A program made the translations under genes and the position numbers. Source: Trogon surrucura (taxonomy: Eukaryota > Chordata > Aves > Trogoniformes > Trogonidae). From it: 64,000 bases of DNA. The notes under the pieces were generated by a model. That model was given only the letters and a program-made list of their open reading frames with translations. It was not told the origin of the DNA and made no database searches. The first letter of the stretch is position 1; each line of letters opens with the position of its first letter. Below, in pieces: positions 54,216-64,000 of the stretch. The DNA lies in the NCBI GenBank assembly GCA_020746105.1, contig CM036621.1:22154501-22218500 (forward strand), written 5' to 3'.

Positions 54216-57200
54216 GTAAGGTGGGTACAGGCTGTCTAAGGGGAACAATGGGACATTCCTGAGTGCTTAAACAACTGCTGTTTCCCCACCATCGCCCCCT
54301 CTAAAACCCAAGGAGGGCTTAAGCACATTTGAGTTGTTCCACTCAAGGTTACTGAGACCTCAGCTGAAAAAACACAGGGAGGGGTGCAGCTCCATGTAAT
54401 GCTCCTGCTTTGGTAAGTAAGATACCCAGGCTCTTCCTGTTACCTGATTATATACACAAATACTCCAAATTCACCAGGCCAGCTGGGAGAACTTGGCAAG
54501 CATACAGGGACTATCTGTGCGAGGGGGGGCTGGCAGTGCTGTCATTGCCTCAGACAGACACACACCACACAGCATAGCTCAGAGGCCAGGCTGTAACTAG
54601 CCCAGTAGACAAACTTGCCCAAGGGACCAGCACAGATCTCTTAATAGAAATGAGTCCTCATGCTTGACCCAGATGTTGATCTACAGTAACAAGCAGGTCC
54701 CACTCATGAGCACATGCTCAGCAAATGTCATCTCCCCTTCCTCTGACAGGAAACCTTCCAGCTGATTCTGACTGTCCCATCCAATCACACATCAGATGCA
54801 ATGTGGGGTATTGTTCCATGGGATGAAAGGTGTGAAGGTGGATAGAGGAGAGCATTAACCTCAATTGCAATGCTTACGAGGGAGCAGAAAGACAAATAAC
54901 TAGGCCATAGAATGGTTCTGGCTAATTATCAACATTCTCTTGCCCTGTTGGAGATAAGCCCCTTCTTTTAGGGACCGTAATGTTTCCATTACTCTCACAT
55001 AGGTGACATTATCCAGATGGGATCTTAGTGCCCAGGTGCTCTAAGGAAGCAAATGGCTATGCTTGCCAGGACCACTATATGCAATGGAAAGAAGGTAAAA
55101 GGTGGGTCTTCTTCAGCCAGCAACAACCAGAGGTAAGTCTTCTACCATCTTCTCCCAACATTAAGTGAAAGTCTCCCACAGCTCTATCTTACCTGTACAA
55201 CTGTGGACAGGATCTCTTGAGAGCAGCAGAGGACAGCCCCAGCTTGTTCTGGTTTCTCAGCCGTGTCTTCCTCATCAGATCTCTCATTCTCCCCCAAGCA
55301 TGGCTCTCACTCTACGGAGCAAAAGGAAACCACAACTTGAAGGAACAGAGGCTAGTTTCTGGCAGACCTTATCTGGCCAACATATGATACTTTAAGGTAC
55401 TCCAGGGTAGTAGGAAGAGGGGACCTTCTTTATTTTAGACACATAAGAGTCAGTCCTATAAGAGAATTTTTAACACCCTGCAATGATGCCCCATGGCCAG
55501 TCGATACCTCTATAGGACACAACGAGACAGGATAGATGAGCTTTCAGTAATACCATCCTTTTTTGTATTTTGTTTGGTAACATTTCCACGTCTAGGATCC
55601 TGCTGTTCTGACTTGAAGCTTCAGAGATAGCTCTTTACTGGTGAGTACTGAGTAGCTGCCTAAAGGCACGTCTTACCTTATTGTTATACTGTCCTGAAGA
55701 AGAAGATAGGTTTGGTTTCCTACCTACTCACAGGCACCCAGCGGGGCTTTACAACAAAACAACCCAAAAAAGCAGCTTGACTCCTTTCTATTAGGCCAGG
55801 TGCATTGGTATCAGCCCTTTTCAAGGTGGTGACTTTTGTGGACCATGAATTAGAAGAGATCAAGCCTTTGTTTCCCCGTCACGTCTACAAGCCACAGCTA
55901 TTAGGCACTTACATTTGAAATGCTAATAGAGATTACCAGGAGGTCAGGGAGTCTCACTACGCCCTCCCTAATGTTTGTTCTCTGCAGGCTGAGCTCATCT
56001 GGACTCATGAACTGAAAAGCAGCCACACATCCAAGTTTCATGGTTTTTTCTGCTACGTTGTTTTAAATTTCCTAATTTAAATTTCCTAAAGTAAAGGCTG
56101 GAAAACATTGGGAACAGAATAAAAAAGATCATGGCCCAGGACTAGCATAACGGAAAGAAACCCATTCCCATTTCAGTGGAACCGTTGTCATGGTCAGGGC
56201 GTTGTTCTGCCCTGTTCCAGGGTGCCCTCCCCACCATGCAACCAGCAGAGCCATTAATCCACGAGTTGTGGCCACCTTGGGCGCACAACCTGGCCACTGC
56301 CCAGCCACAAGCACCAGCCCAGGCAGAGCCCATTGCGGTGATTCTTCTTGGGGCTCTGCTAAGTTTTCAGGTCAAAACTTCGGAAGAGGCTCAGCTGAAA
56401 ACTGGAACCCTGGTTTCTGAGCTATTGAGTTAACTGCCTGTAAGTTTACTCATGGAAATATCAAACCTAGGATTAACGTATGCTGCAGAAGGGTTTTGGA
56501 GGCCTCAGCAGTTAGTCTTTCATTGTGCTGGTGTTGTACTGCTATATCAGAGAGCCTGTTCCTGAAGGCTAGCCAGCTGTTGTCTGCAGTGGAGGTGGGA
56601 GAACAACGGACTGCCTGCAGTAAGTCACAGTACCTGTGTGTCTGTTACTTTAACAGTAAACTTCAGGAGTCAGTGAACCTTTTCTGTCCATGTATAATGC
56701 AGTGCACTACAGGGGCTTGGTTCATGATAATGCAAATACAAGTTAAATGTGTTCTGCAAAGGCAGTACGTACCGAGATGTTCTTGCTGACATCCAGACCC
56801 TAAAAACAAAAGGCAAATACATTGATAAAGTAACAAGGCAGCAAGGCTATCTCATGGTGCTGGGAACAGACTGGGCTCTGTTCTCAACTCTGCCCTGGAG
56901 TCCACCCATAGACTTGGTCAAGTCCTTTATCTCCTTACAATTCAGTCCATCACGTGTGCGATAATCTTTTCTTTCCTCCTCCACCTCTCTTGTATTTAGA
57001 CTGCCAGTTCATGTGCATAGCGTCTAGCAGCCTGGGGACTAGTGCAGCAGGATTCCCATATAGTACCTGCACTATAGGAGTAAATAGGGCATTTCATGCT
57101 CAGGGTACAAAATGTAATACTAAGTGACAATACTAAGGTGTAGTGTAACAAGAGAGCATGAGCATGTTGATTCTGTAGTCCTGCAAAGTCATCAGGACTT

Positions 57201-57934
57201 CCTATGTGCTTAAAATAATGCTCATACTCCAGAAGTTGGCTGGGCACAAACCAGAGCAGGGAGCACTTTGCAGCGTTCAACCTTAATCTGATTTGCAGCT
57301 TCGGGGTGGAAATCTCATGAGAAGGTCTTTCCCATGAAAGACCTACTCCTTCCTCTTTCCTGTCAGGCTGGGAATACTCTGATTAGAGCCTCTGCCCTGG
57401 CATTTCAGCATTTCTGATCCCCACTGAAATCTGGAAGTGCTGAGGCAGCCACAAACAAAAGTAAAGGAAGGGTGAAGAAAAGCACTTGTCCTGGCTCCCT
57501 TGGACTTCAGTGGCAGAATTTCCCTGAAACACATTTTGAGAACTGGGGTTAATTACACTGATACACTGCCAGTCTGGTAATAAGTGTTGTCACCTAAGGA
57601 CTGACTCACTAAATTTTTATGTGTGGTAATGAACGCTTGGTTTAATCTCATTAGTAGCCGTAGTGAATAACACTTACGACAGAGTTCATGTGTTTATCTC
57701 CACTTAGCAAGGGCTAAAGCCCCTGTTGCTGTCCACAGTACTCCTCTCTCCTGTACCAATGCTCTGCTTGTGCCTTTCTCGGCACATGGACAGAGCCACT
57801 GTTTTCATTTAAGGCTGGGAGCAGAGAGGCATAGAGCACCCTGGCCCTCACTGCTCCAGCCCTATTCATTAGCAGGCTTGTTCTGCTGGTACCCTACTCT
57901 GCTCTGCCTCAGCAAAACTTTTTGCTGCTTCTCT
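54216..57934. other. Intergenic or intronic region, no supported gene
   Basis: Nothing beyond short frames without motifs. A hydrophobic or basic frame at 56749-56964 (+) was considered and not supported. Confidence 0.4.
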
Positions 57935-57975
57935 TTAAGGTCCCTTCCAACCTTTAACATTCTGTGATTCTCCCA
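57935..57975 (+). mobile_element. CR1 3'-terminal remnant
   Basis: TTAAGGTCCCTTCCAACC followed by TTTAACATTCTGTGATTCT is the last 40 bases of a CR1 in plus orientation. Confidence 0.85.
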
Positions 57976-58015
57976 CAGCTCCCTCTTGGATATAAGCTCC
58001 AAGCTTATCACTCAC

Positions 58016-58170
58016 CTTTCTTACTGCAGAGTCCTTTATGGGAAAAGCCTGTCCCTCTGCCACACTACCAGCTTCTCTGAATTCGTTCTCCTTGTTGTTC
58101 CTATTGTTTGACGACTTCCTGAGCCCTGCCATCAGCTGGTTGTTTCCTGAATCCGAGTGTCTCTCTCCTC
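58016..58170 (-). CDS. Candidate exon of an unidentified minus-strand gene
   Basis: On the minus strand a 155-base segment follows TTTCATTGCAG and ends at a consensus donor (AAAG then GTGAGT). Only one frame is open throughout (phase 1 in, phase 0 out). It encodes a polar, basic-acidic segment, GGERHSDSGNNQLMAGLRKS then NNRNNKENEFREAG, ending DSAVRK. This is likely disordered protein. I do not recognise it. It may belong with the coiled-coil exon at 61733-61894, but its entry phase does not match the exons placed between them. Confidence 0.4.
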
Positions 58171-58567
58171 CTGCAATGAAACACATGGACTTGCTCACAT
58201 TTCTCATCAGATGGCCTCTGGGCAATGCTGCCAGCAAGCTGTGACTCCAGATGGGATGAGAACACTAAGGACTTAATTGTGGGATGAGCTCCCGTGTGTC
58301 TTCATACCACACTGCAGTGGAAAGAAGGTAAATGTTCCAATAAAATGACCATGGCAGGACTTTCTAACAGCTTCCTCGTGGTCTTATTTTCCTTCCAGGC
58401 CAGCTCTGAAACTGCCAAGAAAGAGCACTGAGCCTCAGTACTAGAGATGCCAAAGGCCATTTAGACTCTGACTCAATCCTGCAAGTAGGTGTGCTGATGT
58501 TCTGCCTTTCACCAGGTATCAGAGGCAGGCTGAAGTCCAAGATATGAAATAAACTAAACAGCATCAC

Positions 58568-58750
58568 TTAGTGTGCTGGTTCACATCTAACATTGGATCC
58601 AGACTTTTCAGCTGGCTTTATCATCAGCAGGCTGAACCCAGTCTTTCTCAGCCTTCTGGAAAAGTTGGTCTCTGGATCCAAGCTTTGCAGCTGTGGCTTA
58701 TTTCCACTTGGTCTATAGAATAAGTCATCCTCCAGGAATGTGTTCTGTGC
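58568..58750 (-). CDS. Candidate (terminal?) exon of an unidentified minus-strand gene
   Basis: A strong pyrimidine tract and CTCTCAG precede this frame on the minus strand. Starting with AQNTFLEDDLFYRPSGNK it stays open to a TAA at 58568. Entry phase 0 agrees with the exit phase of the exons at 61564-61599 and 61733-61894. It is either the last coding exon or is cut by a donor I could not fix (for example after RPSG region or near the end). Function unknown. Confidence 0.3.
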   Translation of the reverse strand, partial: AQNTFLEDDLFYRPSGNKPQLQSLDPETNFSRRLRKTGFSLLMIKPAEKSGSNVRCEPAH

Positions 58751-59088
58751 CTGCCTGAGAGAGTAGGAGACTAACAACAGGCATAAACCTTTCCATCTTA
58801 GATCAAATCCTGCCTTGGCTGGGGGGATTTTAAAGCCAGATGGAGGGGCTCCACTAATGGACCCATTCAGGCATGCTAAGTTTCCAAAAGAGAGACCCAT
58901 TTTATAGTGCATTTGTCCTAATCTTTGTAGCCACAGCTGCAAAGCAAAAAAATCCTGTTTCACACATGTGAAGAAGCAATTGCTAAAATCCTAGGTATAG
59001 ACAAAGCATTCTAAAACTCATATCTTAGCTTTCCATCTAAGGTGTAGTTCCACTAACACCTTGTTCTGTTTCCGTCTTCTCTCCTAAG

Positions 59089-59398
59089 GAAAAGGAAGTC
59101 AACATATTCCACCCAACCAGTGGCAAGCAGGAGGGCAGGTTAGAGGTATCTGAACTCACCATTGCAGCTGCTCAGCTTTTCAGTGTTCACTCCTATTTCT
59201 GGGATGATGGAAAGATCAGAAGGGTTTCCAGTCTGAACCAAGAGGCTGTGAGGTCTGCTTCTTCCAGAAGAAAATGTCTTCGCATCTTGGTACGAGTTGA
59301 GGAAGACACTGGTAGCTCCACAGGAGCAATGCTGCAGAAGGTACTCCTACACCAGACAAGAAGAAAGCATGCAGACTCTCAGGCTGCAACAGCTCAAG
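59089..59398 (+). CDS. Candidate unassigned exon, 103 codons
   Basis: A plus-strand segment of 310 bases follows a strong acceptor (TCTTCTCTCCTAAG) and ends with CTCAAG then GTAATG. One frame is open from the first base, with no early ATG. It reads EKEVNIFHPTSGKQEGRLEV, then SELTIAAAQLFSVHSYFWDD, then a basic stretch with SSRRKCLRILVRVEEDTG and HQTRRKHADSQ. The mix of hydrophobic and charged residues is protein-like. I do not know the family. The minus strand is also open over part of it, so strand is not beyond doubt. It lies inside the span of the minus-strand candidate exons. Confidence 0.4.
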
Positions 59399-60702
59399 GT
59401 AATGGGGTTGTGTAGTGGTACAGACATTCCAGCCTAGGGATGCCCAGCCTCGTCCTGAGACCCATGAGAACCCAGACAAATTATTAAATTCTCTAAGAGG
59501 CTGAGCAGCCTGGAGTTGGTAATAGAGATTTTTCATGGGTTCATTCATGTTTAACTTAAATTGTCTGATACTCAGTACTTTTTGGGTTTGTTTCCCAGAA
59601 GCAACTGAATACAAGTTTCTAAACACAGAGCTGCTTCATTAAGGCATTTTGTAAACAGATCTATTACAACAGGGATTTGCACTTTAAGATAATGTTATTT
59701 ATTTTGGCATGTGCCAAGACAACAATATCTTGTACTTTTATTGATGGGATGCCATAGTTCACTTGCATGTTATCATTGAGATTCACTGTACGTGGTACCT
59801 CAGCTGATATACTTCTCCTGTAACTGTATCTCTTGAGACCCCCAAGTGACTGCTAGTTTTAATGTAACATCTCATATGGATATGTTGCCTCAGCAGCATG
59901 GCACTTTGCATTACCTGTACCTTTGGGAGGTGCTTTGAAATTCTGAGGAAAGATTTTAGCCCACAGCATTAAAGATTTCCTTGTAAAGCAAAGGATGAGG
60001 AGTAACCATGTTCTCTTTTTTGTCTCAGGGAGACAGTCATCAGTCTCTGTGAGGTCTGTACCGCTCTTACGAACACCATTGGGAGCACTGGCTATCTATG
60101 ATCCTCATGGCCAGCTGTTAATACCACACTGACCCATCTCTCTGCTGGGGACTTCAGCTGTGCCTGGGGCATGGAAACCTTTCTGTGTTCATAGCCTGCA
60201 TGGAGAGTGAACATGGTTTGGAAAGTAGCCTTAGAATGCCCTCCAAAATGCAATGTGGACAGCAGCCTCAATGTCTCATGGCAAATGGGGGTAGCAGTGT
60301 TCCTCTTCTTCATAGAGGGGCTGTGACTCTGAAGAGGAAAATGATGAGCAGCGCCTCAGATACAGAAGGTGCAGGCACCACAGAGATACCTGAGAGAAAG
60401 CACCCAGTTTTGTAGAGTGCGTTGTGAGTGCTGAATGTTACATCTGGGGGTTCAGTTGCCCACTGAACAGTATGGGACAAATGTGGCTGAGAAGGCACTG
60501 CTGAGAGGTCTTGGAAAATACCAAGAAGATCAAAGTTTCAAATATTTAAATGAAAGCACAGTGCCTCTCATTTCAGTGAGAGCTGAGGAAGCAGGAGGTA
60601 CATACACCAGATGAGGATTTGACCCTGAATTTGCAGCTTGAAAGAGTTACTTTGAGCAATGACTCACAGTTGTAAAGCTTCAGGAAATGTGTTAACAATT
60701 CC

Positions 60703-60838
60703 CAGGCTCTATGTAGGAGGCTGCATTCCTCTGAGCGTGAGAGATGGGTACATGGAAATGACGGGCTACGCTGCTCTGCAACCTGACTCACGACTTGGCT
60801 TTGGCTCTGAGGAGGAGTCAGTCACCTACTGCAGATCC
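60703..60838 (+). CDS. Weak candidate exon
   Basis: AACAATTCCCAG precedes and GTGGGA follows a segment open in one plus-strand frame (LYVGGCIPLSVRDGYMEM, later DSRLGFGSEEES). Entry phase does not match the exon at 59089-59398. Family not recognised and chance occurrence is plausible. Confidence 0.2.
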
Positions 60839-61158
60839 AGTCCCAGCAGGTGGGAAAGAAGCACCAGGGGAGGAATGATGCTGTCTGAAGAATAAAAGAC
60901 TTGCCACAGCATGGCTGGGAAGAAACAGCTGAGTGTGACAAACCCCTTCATTCCTTTGGAGAGTGATAAAATAAATACAAGGGGAGAGGAGGGAAGGAAA
61001 AAAGTTGGAAACCTGGTGTGATGGCCAAAGAAAAAGAACTGAGAAGCAGAGGTGGGGTAGAGCTGAACAAAATATGCGGGCACTAAAAAATGCCGTTATG
61101 AGGATGCTGAAATGATTTGCAAATTTCAGTCAAACTCCTAAGCTAGCTCCGGCTGATT

Positions 61159-61177
61159 AAAAAAAAAAAAAAAAAAA
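61159..61177. repeat. Poly(A) run of 19
   Basis: Nineteen consecutive A residues on the plus strand, with no recognisable retroposed sequence before it. Confidence 0.9.
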
Positions 61178-61563
61178 GACAAATGGGAACATGGAGATGT
61201 TTTGTGTTGCAGATTCTTCATTTAGCAGCTCAGAAGTGCAGGAAGGGAAAGAGAGCATGGGGTTGTGTAGTGGTACCACTTCTTCTCTTTCCCATTATGT
61301 CTGTTTTGTAAGAAATTCTGGGATTTTGACAGTTAGAAACCAGAAGGAAGAGAAAGAGCTTTTAATTCAAACCACAGTCACTAAGTAGGTCTGTGGAAAG
61401 GTTTTGTTTTGATAGCATTAGTGATAGGAGATGTGTTCCTGGGAAGCTGTCAACTGTAGAGAAGTAAAAGCTACTGGCCATCGCATGAGGGACACTTTTT
61501 AACTCAACAGAAGCAAGCACATCTGGGAAACAAAACTGAACAAGAATAGAAACTGGAGCCTAC

Positions 61564-61599
61564 CGGGAAGGTGAGCCTACTGTCGAGGGTGAGGGGTCC
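61564..61599 (-). CDS. Candidate 36-base micro-exon, minus strand
   Basis: On the minus strand GGTCTTCAG precedes and GTAGGC follows a 36-base segment open in phase 0 (GPLTLDSRLTFP). It directly follows the coiled-coil exon at 61733-61894, which ends in phase 0, and would join in frame with 58750-58568. Small size makes chance likely. Confidence 0.3.
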
Positions 61600-61732
61600 C
61601 TGAAGACCAGAGCACCCAGCCCAGGTGAGTGTAGGGACAAATACATTAGCATCTTCCTTCACACAGACTCGGAACTTTCCAGCTGGGCCTTGAGTGTATT
61701 GTTCAATGGAAGGCATTACAGTGTCTGCTTAC

Positions 61733-61894
61733 CTCTTTTATCTGGCTCTTCTTCTGCTCCTTCTGCAAGCTGCACACTTGCTTCTGGAGACGTAGGTTGT
61801 GCTCCTGCAGCTGCCCAATCTTCTCAATCAGTTGGCAAATGTGCTCCAGGTAACCCAGACCAGATCCCAGGGCTTTGCTGTTACCTTGATGCAC
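61733..61894 (-). CDS. Coiled-coil exon of an unidentified minus-strand gene
   Basis: On the minus strand TGTCATTGCAG precedes and the donor GTAAGC follows a 162-base exon of 54 codons (phase 0 in and out). It reads VHQGNSKALGSGLGYLEHIC, QLIEKIGQLQEHNLRLQKQV and CSLQKEQKKSQIKE. The LxxI/LxxL heptad spacing predicts a short coiled coil, with an invariant-looking GLGYLEHICQLIE lead. I cannot name it; a relation to the small vertebrate family that includes human C8orf58 is a guess from the GLGYLE-type motif. Upstream exons should lie to the right, downstream exons to the left (61.6, 58.7 and 58.1 kb candidates). This is the best supported of the unassigned exons. Confidence 0.6.
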
Positions 61895-63958
61895 CTGCAA
61901 TGACAATGCATCTTGGACCATAGAATAACAGCAGAGCAATTTTTACTAGCAGTTAGGAGCCCAACACACTCCTCACAGTCCTGTGGGCTATGGTAAAGAC
62001 ACTCAGGCTTCTTGCAGGGAGCTTTGGTTACAGCCAGATCTGAGCTACAGCATTGAGCTCACAGCTCTTTTCTGGATTACTCAGTTAAATGTGCCATCAG
62101 AAGGATACTTCTGACTGATCACAGGCTGATGCAGAGGAAAACCTAATGACGTTCTGTTTCTGGTTCTGCTTCTCAGGTAATTTTTGTCTGTTATTGACCA
62201 CAGGACCCTTACAAACAAACATAATTCTACTGTATGGTACGGATGGCTGTGGTCAGTATGGCTCGCTTAGTCCACAACGCTCAGTGCAAGTCACACTTAG
62301 GTGTACTGAGACTGAGTTGGCTCCTACCCAAAGGCACATATCGGCAGGTTGCAGTGGTTTTCTGCTTTGTGACCAGCCTGGGGGTACATTTTTGTCTGCC
62401 TTTGGAAATCTGCAATCATGAAGGCACGGCTGAACTCAGACCATCATCACTGGTGGGTCTGTGAGAGGGATGTGTGCCTGAACCAAGCCACCAAAGTAAA
62501 AGAACATCTTTCCACTGGCCTTTAGCAGAGCCCATCTTACATCCCCCAGGCACTAAGAGATGCCTGAAGAAAGTCTGCAGGCTCAAGCTTGCTGCCTGGC
62601 TATGGCAGGATATTCTGTGCCACCGATCTCTCCACACCCAGGACCTGCAGATTCTCACTGCTGCTCAGCCAAGGCCAGTGCCAGAGACAGTAACCCTGTG
62701 GCGGAGGAAAGGCAATGGTGCTTCCCAGTCTCCTGGTCCCCACCTCGCTGTTTCTGGCCCCAGGACTTCCCTGTGCACGGCAAGTGTCCTCTCCTGTGCC
62801 GTGAGTGGTCTATGCCGAACGTGCTGCTAACAAATACATGCTGAGGCCCACTTCCACCTTGGCGCTGCCTGCTGATGTGCATGTGATATCAGTAAGTAAA
62901 ATAAGCCTCGATCTTTACAAAAGCAGCGCTCTAAGTTTATCTTACTACAAAAAAATAAGTTCCCTCTACAAAAGCAGGAAGCTTACCCTGTCTCCTTTCC
63001 CACAACAATCTGCATTTTTGGGGAAATGCCAGCCTCAGGACTCTTCCTGTCTTTTCATTATGTCAGAAAGCTCATGGTGTGTTCAAAAATAATCAACATT
63101 AGGATTTACTTCTTTTTAAACAAATGATGATACAATGTTATTTATAAACAGGTATTATTATGTCCAGATGCTTTTGTGTCTGAAGTTGGGACAGAGGTCA
63201 CATGAAATTGCATGAAAAATTGTGATGACTCTAAGCCAACCAGTCATTCACATTCATGATTTTTATTTTCCTGTAAGGGAGAGCCTGCAGAAGTGGTGGC
63301 AAGACAAAGGTTACTCAGCCACAAAACTGAGTCCTTAGAATGTCTGTGCAGTGGGAAGGGGTGCAGCCCCAGGATCCACAGGGAAAATAAAGCTTACGTG
63401 GTGACTGTGGTAAAAGCTTGAAGCAAAAACACTATAACTAACATATCTGAAAGCTGCTAGGGATTAGGACGTGCCCAGCTTCAAACACATGATTTTCAGA
63501 AAGTACTTCAGTATCAGCTTCCGTGGTTTTGAGCTGTCCCAAAATGAGTCGTGATTTTATTAAGCTGTCCCAAAATGAGTAATCAGAAGTTCCTCATTAT
63601 CCTTGAAAATGTAGGCTTTTTGCAACTCCGCACTCTCTTTTTGCACATTTAACAACTCCCCCTTCTGCCAGTTTGCTGTTGCAGTGACTGATGGCATGTC
63701 TGTGTAGCCCTAAGGAGACAGTGGGCCAAATCCAACCTGTTAGAGCTGCAGAAACACAGGGGAAGCCTACAAGGGACAGAGAAGGTCTTGGAAGAGAGGA
63801 TAAAGTAAAATATTTGGCTGTAACCTCAGGACTGGGGAGAAAGCACGAAGCATTTGACTGTGACCTCTTTCAGTCAAAGACCCTCTTCTAGTTCCATATT
63901 TGTCCTGTGCTTAATGCTGTAAGTTCCTGCTTTGTGTCTGTGGCTGCTAGGTTTACAG
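61895..63958. other. Region without a supported gene
   Basis: It should contain the 5' part of the minus-strand gene whose coiled-coil exon ends at 61894, but no exon could be fixed. A plus-strand frame at 62474-62746 is open and arginine-rich without a clear donor. The 18-base repeat AGCTGTCCCAAAATGAGT occurs twice near 63532-63581. Confidence 0.35.
63532..63581. repeat. 18-bp direct repeat
   Basis: AGCTGTCCCAAAATGAGT occurs twice about 31 bases apart. Minor local duplication. Confidence 0.85.
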
Positions 63959-64000
63959 GGCCAAAAGGGCAGAGGAAGAAGAAGAGAAGGTGGCCCGGAT
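63959..64000 (+). CDS. Possible start of an exon cut by the window edge
   Basis: TAGGTTTACAG precedes sequence open in all three plus frames to the window end. One reads AKRAEEEEEKVAR, a typical charged helix. Too short to judge. Confidence 0.15.

Noticed and set aside
62474-62830. 118-codon plus-strand frame
   Set aside because: Arginine- and proline-rich text without a clear acceptor or donor and without a known motif. The minus strand is open here too.

Overview
The window looks like bird genomic DNA. It carries CR1-type LINEs with the avian-style 3' end (tandem ATTCTATG-like octamers), compact multi-exon vertebrate genes with GT-AG introns, and an egg-coat ZP4 gene. The species cannot be named. 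All gene models below were assembled by hand from open frames, splice sites and phase. Names rest on recognised family motifs and remembered orthologues, not on a search.

Layout. 1-11877 (+): the 3' part of a tolloid-family metalloprotease gene, best matched to TLL2. Eight exons encode EGF1-CUB3-EGF2-CUB4-CUB5 and the C-terminal tail; the protease domain lies upstream of the window. About 12-25 kb: 3' flank or intergenic DNA with a 5'-truncated CR1 (-) that keeps a 697-codon reverse transcriptase frame, and a very long pure pyrimidine microsatellite with 60 CCCTT units. 25142-25936 (+): two phase-compatible exons tentatively assigned to OPALIN, the gene that follows TLL2 in human 10q24. 27575-32736 (-): a complete nine-exon cytochrome P450 of family 2 (494 aa, CYP2C/2H-like). 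33.9-35.2 kb: a CR1 3' end with a perfect 140-bp tandem duplication, and a probable reverse-oriented LTR. 38778-43755 (+): a complete twelve-exon ZP4 gene (545 aa) whose stop codon lies inside its AATAAA poly(A) signal. 49.2-50.4 kb (+): a second, nearly identical CR1 in the opposite orientation. 54-64 kb: no gene I can name, but several exon-like segments with good splice sites on both strands, including a coiled-coil exon on the minus strand at 61733-61894.

The genes are not a functional unit. TLL2 is an extracellular procollagen/BMP-pathway protease, OPALIN a myelin membrane protein, the P450 an ER monooxygenase, and ZP4 an egg-coat glycoprotein. The interest is mostly in gene order: TLL2-OPALIN matches the mammalian 10q24 order, but a CYP2 gene and ZP4 follow where DNTT and BLNK would be expected. 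The best places for undescribed biology are the unassigned exons at 54-62 kb and the repeat structures.
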